A stretch of DNA of 64,000 nt from Ponticoccus alexandrii (GTDB lineage: Bacteria; Pseudomonadota; Alphaproteobacteria; Rhodobacterales; Rhodobacteraceae): NCBI RefSeq assembly GCF_016806125.1, contig NZ_CP047170.1:186001-250000 (forward strand). Direction: 5' to 3'. Within the stretch, counting starts at the first letter, position 1. The number at the start of each line of letters is the position of its first letter. The translations under genes and the position numbers were made by a program. The notes below the pieces were generated by a model. It searched no databases and had not been told where the DNA came from. It was given only the letters and a program-made list of their open reading frames with translations. Of the stretch, positions 1 to 8,858 are shown one piece after another.

Positions 1-777
1 CTGTTCCAGTTGCCCGCAGCCGGTTACGACAAGGTCGACATGAACGCGCTGCCCGCGGGCTGCGCCCTCTGCAACGCCTTCGGGCACGAGAACGCCATCG
101 CGGAATATGTCATGACGGCACTGCTGTCGCGTCATGTGCCGCTAGCGGATGCGGATGCCCGGCTGCGGCAGGGCGACTGGCACTACTGGGCCGGCGGCCC
201 GGACGGGCTGCGGACAGAGATGGGCCAGCAGAGCATCGGCATCCTCGGCCACGGCCATATCGGCAAGGCGGTCAAGGAGCGCGCGCTGGCCTTCGGCATG
301 ACGGTCCACGTCGCCAACCGCTCGCCGGTCGAAGATGCGCGCGTCACGGCCCATGGGCTGGAGGCGCTGACCGCGATGGCCGGACAGGTGGACGTGCTGC
401 TCAACACGCTGCCACTGACCGGCAGCACCGAAGGTTTGATCGGCGCGGATGTGCTCGGCGCTCTGCGCGATGGCGCTGTTGTCATGAATGTCGGGCGCGG
501 GCCGGTGATCGACGAGGACGCTTTGTTTGGCGCGCTGAAAGGGGGCCGCCTGAACGCGGTGCTCGACACCTGGTACGTCTATCCCTCGGCGGAGGACACG
601 TCTCCGCAGCCCTCGAAGCACCCGTTTCGCGACCTGCCGAACGTCACCCTCACCCCGCACATGTCTGGCTGGACCACCGGCACCATTGCCCGCCGCACCG
701 CCACCGTGGCGGAGAACGTCAACCGGCTGGCACGCGGCGAGACGCTGATCAACATCGTCAAGGCCGCCCGGGACTGA
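1..777 (+). CDS. D-2-hydroxyacid dehydrogenase, 3' part
   Basis: NAD(P)-dependent 2-hydroxyacid dehydrogenase of the D-isomer family, which reduces or oxidises a 2-keto/2-hydroxy acid in the cytoplasm. The frame is open to the first base of the window, so the true start and the N-terminal half of the substrate domain lie outside; about 258 codons are visible. The dinucleotide-binding glycine motif reads GILGHGHIGKAV. The catalytic-domain signature follows, with the conserved Arg in NVGRGPVID and the catalytic His in TPHMSGWT. The family's usual length is 310-330 aa, so roughly 60 residues are missing. It converges on the peptide ABC operon, which is on the other strand, so the two are probably not co-transcribed. 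The substrate cannot be told; glyoxylate/hydroxypyruvate or phosphonate-type acids are possible. Confidence 0.85.
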   Translation: MFQLPAAGYDKVDMNALPAGCALCNAFGHENAIAEYVMTALLSRHVPLADADARLRQGDWHYWAGGPDGLRTEMGQQSIGILGHGHIGKAVKERALAFGMTVHVANRSPVEDARVTAHGLEALTAMAGQVDVLLNTLPLTGSTEGLIGADVLGALRDGAVVMNVGRGPVIDEDALFGALKGGRLNAVLDTWYVYPSAEDTSPQPSKHPFRDLPNVTLTPHMSGWTTGTIARRTATVAENVNRLARGETLINIVKAARD

Positions 778-879
778 CGGCGGGGATCAGACGGGGCGCG
801 AGGGAGATGCAGGGCGAAAGCACGGACCCAGCCGCGCATCGCCAGGACCGGCAGGGGCGCTGCCCCGTTCCACCCTGCC

Positions 880-1842
880 CTATTCCGCCAGGTGGCAGGC
901 CACGCGGGTCTGCCCGAGGTGGCGCATCTCGGGCCGGGTCGTCTTGCAGACCGCCTGCGCGATGGGGCAACGCGGGTGAAAGGCGCAGCCGGGCGGCGGG
1001 TTGATCGGATCCGGGATCTCACCCTCGGGCGGCTGCACCTCGCGGCCAAAGCCATCCATGCGCGGTGCCGCCTCCAGAAGCATCTGCGTGTAGGGGTGCT
1101 TCGGATCGTCGAAAAGCGCCTCGGGCGCGGCCTCTTCCACCAGCCGCCCAAGGTAGAGCACGCCGATGCGGTCCGCCATGTGGCGCACCACCGTCAGGTC
1201 GTGGCTGATGAAGACATAGGTCAGGCCGAACTGGTCCTTGAGGTCGCTCATCAGGTTCAGCACCTGCGCCTGCACCGAGACATCCAGCGCCGAGGTCGGC
1301 TCGTCGCAGACGATCAGACGCGGGTCCGAAGCCAGCGCCCGGGCGATGCAGATGCGCTGGCGCTGCCCGCCCGAGAACTCATGCGGGAACTTGCCAGCGT
1401 CCTTGACCGACAGGCCGACCTGTTCCAGCAGTTTCTCGGCCAGTCCCTCGGTCTTTCCGCCGCGCGCGGCGACGGGTTCGACGATGATATCGCGCACCCG
1501 CCAGCGCGGATTGAGCGAGGCATAGGGGTCCTGAAAGATCATCTGGATGTCGGCCCGGACCTTCGCGACCTTGGCCGCATCGGTTTCGCGCGCAAGGTCC
1601 ACACCCTCGATCTGGACCGCGCCGTCCGAGGGCCGCAGAAGCCCCACCAGCATCTTGCCGATGGTCGACTTTCCCGATCCGCTTTCACCGACCAGCGCGT
1701 AGGTCGTGCGTTCCGGGACTTCGAAATCGACCTCTGACACGGCGGTCAGATAGGCCTTGGGGCGTCGTTCCAGCACGCGGTTCAACCAGGGTTTCGAGAC
1801 GTCGAAAACGCGGCTGAGACTATCGACCTTGACCAATGCCAT
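880..1842 (-). CDS. Oligopeptide/dipeptide ABC transporter ATP-binding protein (DppF/OppF type)
   Basis: Second ATPase of a Dpp/Opp-type importer; it powers uptake through the two inner-membrane permeases encoded upstream. 320 aa, the normal length. Walker A GESGSGKST is at residues 52-60, the signature FSGGQ at 156-160 and Walker B LIVCDE at 176-181, followed by the D-loop. The C-terminal cysteine-containing extension (GCAFHPRCP) is typical of the oligopeptide subfamily. Its ATG overlaps the TAA of the preceding ATPase gene by one base (TAATG), which indicates translational coupling. It is the last gene of the minus-strand operon. Whether the cargo is peptide, nickel, opine or sugar cannot be read from the ATPase. 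Confidence 0.93.
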   Translation of the reverse strand: MALVKVDSLSRVFDVSKPWLNRVLERRPKAYLTAVSEVDFEVPERTTYALVGESGSGKSTIGKMLVGLLRPSDGAVQIEGVDLARETDAAKVAKVRADIQMIFQDPYASLNPRWRVRDIIVEPVAARGGKTEGLAEKLLEQVGLSVKDAGKFPHEFSGGQRQRICIARALASDPRLIVCDEPTSALDVSVQAQVLNLMSDLKDQFGLTYVFISHDLTVVRHMADRIGVLYLGRLVEEAAPEALFDDPKHPYTQMLLEAAPRMDGFGREVQPPEGEIPDPINPPPGCAFHPRCPIAQAVCKTTRPEMRHLGQTRVACHLAE

Positions 1843-2825
1843 TACAGGGCCTCTTCTTGGGCGTCTTGTGTCAGGGGGTACCAGCAGGCGGCCTTACCGT
1901 CCTGCACCTTCGGCGGGGGCGGCTGGCGGCAGAGGTCGGTGGCCCGGGGGCAGCGCGGGTGAAAGGCGCAGCCGTCGGGGACCGCGTCCAGCCGGGGCAT
2001 GGCGCCGGGGATCTGGTGCAGCCGCGCCTTGCCCGCCGAGGCCAGCGGCGTCGAGGCCATGAGCCCGTGGGTATAGGGGTGCTGCGGGCGGGTCAGCACA
2101 TCGCGCACCGGGCCAAGTTCCGCCAGTCGTCCGGCGTACATCACCGCGACGCGGTCGGTGGCCTCTGCGATCACGCCCATGTCGTGGGTGATCAGCATGA
2201 CCGCCGTGCCGCGCTCGCGGCAAAGCCTCTTGAGCAGGGCGATGATCTGCGCCTGAACGCTGACGTCGAGCGCGGTGGTGGGCTCGTCGGCGATGATGAG
2301 GCTCGGCTCGGCACAAAGCGCGAGGGCGATCACCACCCGCTGCCGCATCCCGCCGGAGAACTCGTGCGGGTAGCTGTCCACCCGCTCGGCGGCGCCGGGG
2401 ATGCCGACCTCTTGCAGGGCGGTGACGGCGCGGGCGCGGGCCTCGCGTTCGCCGATCTTCAGGTGGGTCAGCATGGTCTCGACCAGCTGGTCGCCGATCC
2501 GCAACAGCGGGTTCAGCGAGGTCAGCGGGTCCTGAAACACCATGCCGATCTCCTTGCCGCGCAGGCGGCGCATGGCCTCGCCCTTCAGCTGGTCGATGCG
2601 TTGGCCGTTCAGCCAGATCTCTCCGCTGGCGATATGGGCGGGCGGGCTGAGCAGGTCGATGACGGCATTGCCCGCCATCGACTTGCCCGCGCCGCTTTCG
2701 CCCACGACGCCAAGGATCTCGCCGCGCGCGATGTCGTAGCTGACGCCTTCCACCGGGCGCAGGATGCCGTGGCGGGTCGGGATCTCGACGGTGAGGTTGC
2801 GGATCGAAAGGACGGTGTCGGTCAT
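1842..2825 (-). CDS. Oligopeptide/dipeptide ABC transporter ATP-binding protein (DppD/OppD type)
   Basis: First ATPase of the same importer, expected to pair with the DppF-type subunit as a heterodimer on the cytoplasmic face. 327 aa. Walker A GESGAGKS is at residues 42-49, the signature FSGGMRQR follows the Q-loop region, and Walker B is LIIADEPTTALD. The C-terminal oligopeptide-type extension has the cysteine pair GCAFHPRCP. The gene is separated from the upstream permease gene by 202 bases that hold a large inverted repeat, the only sizeable gap among the permease and ATPase genes. This could set a different expression level for the ATPases. Confidence 0.93.
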   Translation of the reverse strand: MTDTVLSIRNLTVEIPTRHGILRPVEGVSYDIARGEILGVVGESGAGKSMAGNAVIDLLSPPAHIASGEIWLNGQRIDQLKGEAMRRLRGKEIGMVFQDPLTSLNPLLRIGDQLVETMLTHLKIGEREARARAVTALQEVGIPGAAERVDSYPHEFSGGMRQRVVIALALCAEPSLIIADEPTTALDVSVQAQIIALLKRLCRERGTAVMLITHDMGVIAEATDRVAVMYAGRLAELGPVRDVLTRPQHPYTHGLMASTPLASAGKARLHQIPGAMPRLDAVPDGCAFHPRCPRATDLCRQPPPPKVQDGKAACWYPLTQDAQEEAL

Positions 2826-2856
2826 GCGGTACCCTCTGTCGACGCTCGCAACGCAA

Positions 2857-2999
2857 GGCGCGCAAGCGCCATGCCCGACCTCGGGAGGGCGGTGATGCCG
2901 GGTGTGTCAGTCGTTCGACAGCCTGACAGATGTGCCGAGCGCGGCAGTTGTGGCTGGATGCCCTCCCGGGGGGGAGGTCGGGCATGGCGCTTGCGCGCC
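2857..2999. repeat. 143-bp palindromic (MITE/REP-like) element between permease and ATPase genes
   Basis: Left arm 2857-2890 and right arm 2960-2999 are reverse complements: 26 bp perfect (starting GGCGCGCAAGCGCCATGCCC), then 8 more bp (GGGAGGGC) after a C-run of 1 in the left arm versus 7 in the right arm. The 69-nt centre holds a smaller palindrome, TGTCAG (2905-2910) with CTGACA (2923-2928). The arms are long enough to form a very stable stem in DNA or mRNA. No coding sense is apparent. It could be a non-autonomous mobile element or an intercistronic RNA hairpin; other genomic copies cannot be checked from this window. Confidence 0.8.
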
Positions 3000-3027
3000 G
3001 GGGGGATCGACGTGATCGGTCTGCTCA

Positions 3028-3993
3028 TCACCGCAGCCTCGGGTTCAGGGCGTCGCGCAGCCAGTCGCCCAGCAGGTTCACCGACAGGGCCAGCGCCAGC
3101 AGCGTGCAGGCCGGGAAGAACAGGATCCACCACTCGCCCGAGAACAGGAACCCCTGCCCGATGCGGATCAGAGTGCCCAGCGAGGGCTGCGTGGGCGGCG
3201 CTCCGACGCCGAGAAACGAAAGCGTCGCCTCGGCGATGATCGCCAGCGCCAGCGAGATGGTCGCGATCACCAGCACCGGCGACAGCACGTTGGGCAGGAT
3301 GTGCCGCAGCATGATCGCCCCCGGCCTGCGCCCGATCAGGCGGGCGGCGGCGACGTATTCCTTGTTCTTCTCGACCAGCGTGGCGCCCCTGACGACGCGG
3401 GCGAATTGCACCCAGTCGCTAAGGCCGATGGCAAGGATCAGCACCCAGATCGCCATCTGGTCGCGGTACTCGACCGGGGTCACGCCCTTGGCCACACCAA
3501 AGATCAGCATCGCCACGAGGATCGAGGGGAAGGTCAGCTGCACATCGGCGATGCGCATGATGATCGTTTCCAGCCAGCCGCCGACATAGCCCGAGATCAG
3601 CCCCAGCGTGATCCCCAGCACCATGGCGAAGGCCACCGCAGAGACCCCCACGAAGAGAGAGATCCGCATCCCGTAGAGGATCGTCGAGAAGACGTCGCGC
3701 CCCTGATCGTCGGTGCCCATCAGAAAGGTGTCGCCGGTAAAGGCGTTGGGCGTCCCCGGCGGCGTGAAGCCGTTCATCAGGTTCAGCGAGGCCGGATCGA
3801 AAGGGTTGCTGGGCGCGATCCACGGCGCCAGCAGCGCCGAAAGCAGCAGCACCAGAACCACCAGCGCCGACACAACCGCCACCGGAGAGCGGCGGAAGCT
3901 GTAGAAGACGTCGCTTTCCAGCGCGAGACGCAGGCGCGATTTGCTGACGGCGACGGGCATGTCGGAGGGCGTGTCCGGGCGGGTGTCGGTCAT
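3028..3993 (-). CDS. Peptide/nickel-type ABC transporter permease (DppC/OppC type)
   Basis: Second transmembrane subunit of the importer, 321 aa, in the inner membrane. A cytoplasmic N-terminus is followed by a first helix (VVSALVVLVLLLSALLAPWI) and a periplasmic segment. The binding-protein-dependent permease core follows, with the EAA-type loop seen as EATLSFLGVGAPPTQPSLG near the C-terminus, where it contacts the ATPases. The start at 3993 lies one base from the stop of the upstream permease gene, so the two are tightly linked. The downstream neighbour is the palindromic element and then the DppD-type ATPase. Confidence 0.92.
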   Translation of the reverse strand: MTDTRPDTPSDMPVAVSKSRLRLALESDVFYSFRRSPVAVVSALVVLVLLLSALLAPWIAPSNPFDPASLNLMNGFTPPGTPNAFTGDTFLMGTDDQGRDVFSTILYGMRISLFVGVSAVAFAMVLGITLGLISGYVGGWLETIIMRIADVQLTFPSILVAMLIFGVAKGVTPVEYRDQMAIWVLILAIGLSDWVQFARVVRGATLVEKNKEYVAAARLIGRRPGAIMLRHILPNVLSPVLVIATISLALAIIAEATLSFLGVGAPPTQPSLGTLIRIGQGFLFSGEWWILFFPACTLLALALSVNLLGDWLRDALNPRLR

Positions 3994-3994
3994 G

Positions 3995-4975
3995 TCAGTG
4001 CCCTCCGGTGCGGTCGGCGCGCAGGCGCGGGTCGATGAAGAAATAGAGGATATCCACCAAGAGGTTGATGCCCACGAACATCACCGAGATCAGCATCAGG
4101 TAGGCGGCCATCACGGGGATGTCGACGAACTGGATCGCGTTGATGAACAAGAGGCCAACGCCCGGCCACTGGAACACCGTTTCGGTGATGATGGCGAAGG
4201 CGATGATCGCGCCCAGTTGCAGGCCGATGACGGTGATCACCGGGACCATGGTGCTCTTCAGCGCGTGGCGGAAGTTGACGGCGCGCTCACGCAGGCCACG
4301 CGCCCGGGCGAACCGGATGTAGTCCTGCCGCAGGACCTCCAGCATCTCGGAGCGCACCAGCCGCATGATCAGTGTCATCTGGTACAGCCCCAGCGTGATC
4401 GAGGGCAGGATCAACGCCTTCAGCCCGCTGGTCGTGAGAAAGCCGGTGGTCCAGCCGCCTAGGTCCACCACCGTGCCCCGACCGAAGCTTGGCAGCCAGC
4501 CCAGCTCGACCGAGAAGACGTAGATCAGCAGGATCCCGATCAGGAAGGTCGGCAGCGACACCCCGATCAAAGAGCCGGACATGATCACGCTGGCCAGCAC
4601 GCCGTCGCGGCGGATCGCGGTGAAGACGCCAAGGGCGATGCCGAAGACAATGGCCAGCACACCCGAAACGAAGGCCAGTTCCAGCGTGGCGGGGGCGCGT
4701 TCCAGCAGGATCTCGGTCACCGGGCGGCCCTGCCGGTAGCTGACGCCAAAGTTGCCCTGTGCGGCCTCTTGCAGGAACTTGAAGTACTGCACCACGAAGG
4801 GTTGATCGAGCCCGAGGCGCTCGCGCAGGCGGGCGATGTCCTCGGCGGTGCGTTCCTGCCCCAGCATGTTGTCGATCGGATCGCCGACGAAGGTGAACAT
4901 GGAAAAGGCGACGAGGCCCGTGACCAGCAGCACGAGGATCGACTGCCCCAGTCGCCGGATGATGAATGCGAGCAT
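3995..4975 (-). CDS. Peptide/nickel-type ABC transporter permease (DppB/OppB type)
   Basis: First transmembrane subunit of the importer, 326 aa. It begins with the N-terminal helix typical of DppB (MLAFIIRRLGQSILVLLVTG). A periplasmic region (the stretch with LGLDQPFVVQYFKFL) precedes a further five helices, and the cytoplasmic coupling loop is seen as ARARGLRERAVNFRHALK. Length and layout match the family. It lies 54 bases downstream of the second binding-protein gene and ends one base before the DppC-type permease gene. It should form the translocation channel with DppC. Confidence 0.92.
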   Translation of the reverse strand: MLAFIIRRLGQSILVLLVTGLVAFSMFTFVGDPIDNMLGQERTAEDIARLRERLGLDQPFVVQYFKFLQEAAQGNFGVSYRQGRPVTEILLERAPATLELAFVSGVLAIVFGIALGVFTAIRRDGVLASVIMSGSLIGVSLPTFLIGILLIYVFSVELGWLPSFGRGTVVDLGGWTTGFLTTSGLKALILPSITLGLYQMTLIMRLVRSEMLEVLRQDYIRFARARGLRERAVNFRHALKSTMVPVITVIGLQLGAIIAFAIITETVFQWPGVGLLFINAIQFVDIPVMAAYLMLISVMFVGINLLVDILYFFIDPRLRADRTGGH

Positions 4976-5029
4976 CCTGCCCCCGTTCGGTTTGGGTCGG
5001 GGCCGCGCACGGGCGGCCCCTGCCTGTCT

Positions 5030-6595
5030 TCAGTTCACCGTCACCCAGCGCAGGATGAAGAAATCGTCCGGGCGCTGCGTCAGGTCGATGTTCGCCCGCG
5101 TGCCCCAGACCAGAGGCTGCACGTAAAGCGGCACATAGGCCTGTTCGTCGGTCATGATCTGCGCGACCTCGTCCAGCATCGCCTGCCGTTTTCCCTCGTC
5201 CAGTTCCGACTGGATCATCGGCAGAAGCTCGTCGATGCGGGCGTTGGAATAGCCGCCGAAGTTCCAGCTTCCCAGCTTCTTCTCCTCGTTCTCGGTGGCG
5301 ACGAGGAAGCGGATCGGGTGCTCGGCGTCGAAGGTGCCCGGGGACCAGCCCAGCAGGAACATGTCGAAGTTGTCGGACCGCAGTTCCGGCCAGTAGTTGT
5401 TGACCGGCATCGCCTCGAGCGTGGCGCGCATCCCGGCCTGCGCAAGCATGCCGGTGATCGCCTGACAGACCGCTTCGTCGTTCAGGTAACGGTCGTTCGG
5501 GCACTTGAGCCCGAAGGAGAAGCCGTCGGGATAGCCCGCCTCTGCCAGCAGGGCCTTCGCCTGCTCGGGATCGTAGGCGGGGACGCCGTCGAGCGCCTCG
5601 GAGTAGCCGCTGGTGCCCGGGGCGACAAGCTGGTTCACCGGCTGGGCATTGCCGCGCATGATGGTCTGCACGATGGCGGGCACGTTGATCGCATGCGCCA
5701 CGGCGCGGCGGACGCGCGGATCGGCAAAGGGGTTCTCGTCCTGAACGTCCGAGGAATACTTCAGCGCCTCGGCGTCATGCGGAAAGCCCAACATGATCAC
5801 ACGCGCCTCGATCCCCTGCACGACCTTCACGTCGGGATTTTGCGCCAGCCGAGCGACGTCCTGAATCGGCACCGGGTTGATGAAATCCACGTCGCCGGAC
5901 AGAAGCGCCGCCAGCGCCGTCGCCGGGTTCTGGATCGGCGTCAGTTCGGCGCGGGTGATGTTGTGTCCTGCCTCGTCCCACCATCCGTCGAAGGGCTCCA
6001 GCACCGTGCGCAGGCCCGGCTCTCGCGCGGTGACGCGGAAGGCGCCCGTGCCATTGGTGTTCAGCGTGGCGAAGTTGCCGCTTTCCTTGTCGGGGCGGGC
6101 GGCGTTGTTGGCTTCGGCCCAGCCGCTGTCCATGATCATCCAGTTGGCGATGGACGAGGGGAACAGCGGGTTCGGCGCCGAGGTCATGAAGTCGACGGTG
6201 TAATCGTCCACCACGACCACGTCCGAAACCGGGGCGAACCAGCTTGCGGTGTCCGATTCCGGGCTGGAGGCGCGCTGGTAGGAAAACAGCACGTCCTTGG
6301 CGGTGAAATCGGCGCCGTCGTGGAAGGTCACGCCCTCGCGCAGAGTGAACCGCCAGCCTTCGCCCTCGCCGATGGGTTCCCACGCCGTGGCCAGCGCGGG
6401 CTCGACGCTCATGTCCTTTCCGCGCCGCACGAGGCCTTCGTAGACGTTGTTCAGAAAGCCCAGAACCGGAGTCGAGTTGACCGCGTGCGGGTCCATCGAC
6501 TGCGGGTCGGTGGTGACGGCCCAGCGGAACTCTTCCGCATGGGCGGCAGAGGCGCAGGCAGCGGCCAGCGCGGCCGAAAGCATGATGTGTCGCAT
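5030..6595 (-). CDS. ABC transporter substrate-binding protein, family 5 (second copy)
   Basis: Periplasmic binding protein of the peptide/nickel/opine class (SBP_bac_5), 521 aa from the chosen start. The ATG at 6595 is preferred over a longer frame because GGAAGGAA sits just upstream and the protein then starts with a clean Sec signal peptide (MRHIMLSAALAAACASAAHA, cleavage after AHA). The mature part begins EEFRWAVTTDPQSMDPHAV and contains the family-5 landmarks RWRFTLREGVTFHDG (as GWRFTLREGVTFHDG here) and FADPRVRRAVAHAIN. It lies between a paralogous binding-protein gene and the DppB-type gene. Two binding proteins for one channel suggest a widened substrate range. Confidence 0.92.
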   Translation of the reverse strand: MRHIMLSAALAAACASAAHAEEFRWAVTTDPQSMDPHAVNSTPVLGFLNNVYEGLVRRGKDMSVEPALATAWEPIGEGEGWRFTLREGVTFHDGADFTAKDVLFSYQRASSPESDTASWFAPVSDVVVVDDYTVDFMTSAPNPLFPSSIANWMIMDSGWAEANNAARPDKESGNFATLNTNGTGAFRVTAREPGLRTVLEPFDGWWDEAGHNITRAELTPIQNPATALAALLSGDVDFINPVPIQDVARLAQNPDVKVVQGIEARVIMLGFPHDAEALKYSSDVQDENPFADPRVRRAVAHAINVPAIVQTIMRGNAQPVNQLVAPGTSGYSEALDGVPAYDPEQAKALLAEAGYPDGFSFGLKCPNDRYLNDEAVCQAITGMLAQAGMRATLEAMPVNNYWPELRSDNFDMFLLGWSPGTFDAEHPIRFLVATENEEKKLGSWNFGGYSNARIDELLPMIQSELDEGKRQAMLDEVAQIMTDEQAYVPLYVQPLVWGTRANIDLTQRPDDFFILRWVTVN

Positions 6596-6615
6596 GATGG
6601 TTCCTTCCCCCGGGG

Positions 6616-6692
6616 GCCGCGCCGATCTGCACCGGCGCGGCATTCGCGGGTCAAGTAGAACACGAAACCCCGTGCGCCACCAAGACGCACGG
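6616..6692 (-). other. Pair of intercistronic stem-loops between the two binding-protein genes
   Basis: Two perfect inverted repeats lie in the 107-base gap: GCCGCGCCG (6616-6624) with CGGCGCGGC (6633-6641), and CCGTGCG (6670-6676) with CGCACGG (6686-6692). Neither is followed by a T-run in the direction of transcription. They look like mRNA-stabilising or attenuating hairpins behind a highly expressed binding-protein gene rather than a full terminator. Confidence 0.45.
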
Positions 6693-6702
6693 GACGGCGC
6701 GA

Positions 6703-8283
6703 TCAGTTCACAGTGAATTTTTTCACCTTGGGCTGATCCTCGGGGTCGACCTCGATCCCGAACTTCTCGGCCATGCCCCAGTTCAGCACCTGGTGGTGGA
6801 TCGGGATATAGAGCGCCTCATCCTGAACGACCCGCCAGATCGCGGCGATTTCGGCGTCGCGGGCCTCCAGATCCGTGTTCGAGGCAAGCGCCTTGATGCG
6901 GGCATCGAGGTCGTCGTTGTCGTAGCCGGTCGCGTTCCACGTCCCGATGTCGCTTTCACGCCCGTGCACGAGGAAGTTGAAGATGTATTCGGAATCGTAG
7001 GTCGGAACGCCCCAGCCCAGCATGTAGAAATCGGTGCCGCCGTCGGAAATCAGCGGGAAGTGCTGCGCCTTCGGCTTGGCGTCGAGGTTCACGGTGACGC
7101 CGATCTGGCCCAGCATCCCCACGGCGGCCTGACAGATCGCCTCGTCGTTGATATAGCGGTCGTTCGGGCAGTCCAGCCGGATCGAGAATCCGTCCCCGTA
7201 GCCCGCCTCTTCCATCAACGCCTTGGCGCCCTCGATGTCGGTCGAGGATTCGGCGTCCATCTCGGCAGTCCAGCCGTTGACGAAGGGCGGCGCAATCATG
7301 CCCGCCGGGATCGACTGGCCGCGCATGACGACCTGCTGGATCGCATCGCGGTTGATCGCCATGGACATCGCCTTGCGCACGCGCACATCCGACAAGGGGT
7401 TCTTGCCGTCGACGTTGTCCCCTTCGATGTCATCGGGACCCATGTTCAGGCCGAAGAAGATGACCCGGTTCTGCGGCGCCTGCTTGACCGTCAGGCCATC
7501 GCCATTTTCGACCCGTTCAAGATCCTGCACCGGCATGTCCTGAAGGAAATCGATCTCACCCGACAGCATCGCCGCAACGCGGGTCGCGGGGTTCTGGATC
7601 GGGGTATAGACGATCTCGGTCACCTCCATCGGGAACTGGTCGCGGCCCCAGTATTCCTCATTGATGGTCATGACGGTGCGCACGTCCGGTTCGCGGCTTT
7701 GCAGCTTGTAGGGGCCGGTGCCATTGGCATTCGTGGTGGCATAGGTGATCTCGCCGCCCTCGAAGTCCTGCACCTCGGCGGTGTCGTTGGCCTCGGCCCA
7801 GCCCTTGTCCATGATGAAGAGGTTGGTCAGGTTCGCCGGCAGGATCGGGTTCGGCCCCTCGGTGACCATCTCGACGGTGTAGTCGTCCACTGCGCGCACT
7901 TCGGTGATCGAGTTGATCAGCTCTTTCATGTCCGAGTTCGGCTGCTTGGCACGCTCGAAGCTGAAGACCACGTCCTCGGCAGTGAAATCCGCGCCGTCGT
8001 GGAATTTGACACCCTCACGAAGGTTGAAGACCCAGACGGTCGGATCGTCTTCCTTGGGCGCCCAGTCGGTGGCAAGCGCAGGCTCGAAGGCGCCGGTCAC
8101 GTCACGGATGATCAGCGGCTCGTACATCTGGTGGCGGATGGTGTGGGTCGGGCCTTCGTTCTGGGCGTGCGGGTCCAGCGTCAGCGCATCCCCGGCGCGC
8201 GCCCAGCGAAGGGTTTCGGCGCCCAGCGGCACCGTGGTCGCCATCAGCGCACCGATCATGGAAAGGGCGAAGGTCTTTTTCAT
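6703..8283 (-). CDS. ABC transporter substrate-binding protein, family 5 (first copy)
   Basis: Periplasmic binding protein of the peptide/nickel class, 526 aa. The ATG at 8283 is chosen because CAGGGAG lies 7-8 bases upstream and because it gives a normal signal peptide (MKKTFALSMIGALMATTVPLG, cut near GAE). The frame stays open for a further 170 codons upstream, but that part is arginine-rich and looks non-coding. The mature protein starts ETLRWARAGDALTLDPHAQN and has the family motif WVFNLREGVKFHDGADFTAE. It is clearly paralogous to the next gene downstream, sharing motifs such as LDCPNDRYINDEAICQA versus LKCPNDRYLNDEAVCQA. First gene of the six-gene operon. Confidence 0.93.
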   Translation of the reverse strand: MKKTFALSMIGALMATTVPLGAETLRWARAGDALTLDPHAQNEGPTHTIRHQMYEPLIIRDVTGAFEPALATDWAPKEDDPTVWVFNLREGVKFHDGADFTAEDVVFSFERAKQPNSDMKELINSITEVRAVDDYTVEMVTEGPNPILPANLTNLFIMDKGWAEANDTAEVQDFEGGEITYATTNANGTGPYKLQSREPDVRTVMTINEEYWGRDQFPMEVTEIVYTPIQNPATRVAAMLSGEIDFLQDMPVQDLERVENGDGLTVKQAPQNRVIFFGLNMGPDDIEGDNVDGKNPLSDVRVRKAMSMAINRDAIQQVVMRGQSIPAGMIAPPFVNGWTAEMDAESSTDIEGAKALMEEAGYGDGFSIRLDCPNDRYINDEAICQAAVGMLGQIGVTVNLDAKPKAQHFPLISDGGTDFYMLGWGVPTYDSEYIFNFLVHGRESDIGTWNATGYDNDDLDARIKALASNTDLEARDAEIAAIWRVVQDEALYIPIHHQVLNWGMAEKFGIEVDPEDQPKVKKFTVN

Positions 8284-8858
8284 CGTGGTCTCCCTGTCGG
8301 ACAGTTTCTGTCTCTGACCGGGAGTGTTCGTTTTTTGGGCTGCGTTGACAAGAGCTACCGGCCATGACGCCACGGCGCGATGACGACCCGGGCCGCCGCA
8401 ACCGAGCGGAAGACTGCGCCAGACAGCCCTTCCGCTCCGCCGTGCCCTGCGCGCTATCGCCTGCGACCTTGTCAGGGGGGCATCACCCGACCGCCGGAGA
8501 GCGAAGGAGCCTGCCGGTTCCATGCGCCCGGTCCCGCCGCCTCGACGGCGTCCGGTTTCCGCGCGCCGTGATCGGCTACACCGCCCGGGTGTATCAGCGG
8601 TGCGCTCACGGCCTCCGGGACGTCGGGGTTCTGTTTGCCTCACGCGAAACCACCCTGCCGCCGCGTCCCGGCGGGACCGGCTCGCGCGCCTTGGCGGGCT
8701 GTCGGCGCCCGGGCCCGGTGGCGCGGCACATCCAGGCCTGACGCCGGCGGCGGATGCGCCAGTCTCCCTCTTTCGCAACGGCAAGACGGGCACCGCGCCC
8801 CAGATCCACCCGCCACAGCATCAAGGCCAACCGGGTTCGGTGGCCGCGCGGCCAGCCC
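8284..8858. other. Intergenic region upstream of the peptide ABC operon
   Basis: 575 bases between the SDR gene and the first binding-protein gene, both on the minus strand. Open frames exist on both strands but are arginine/proline-rich and lack a plausible ribosome site or recognisable motif, so I call no gene. The segment next to the binding protein should carry the operon promoter. Confidence 0.5.
8323..8351 (-). promoter_or_regulatory. Possible sigma70-type promoter of the peptide ABC operon
   Basis: On the minus strand TTGTCA (8346-8351) is followed after 17 bases by AACACT (8323-8328), about 40 bases upstream of the binding-protein start at 8283. The -35 matches consensus at 5 of 6 positions and the -10 only at 3 of 6, so this is a weak call based on spacing and position. 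Confidence 0.3.
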
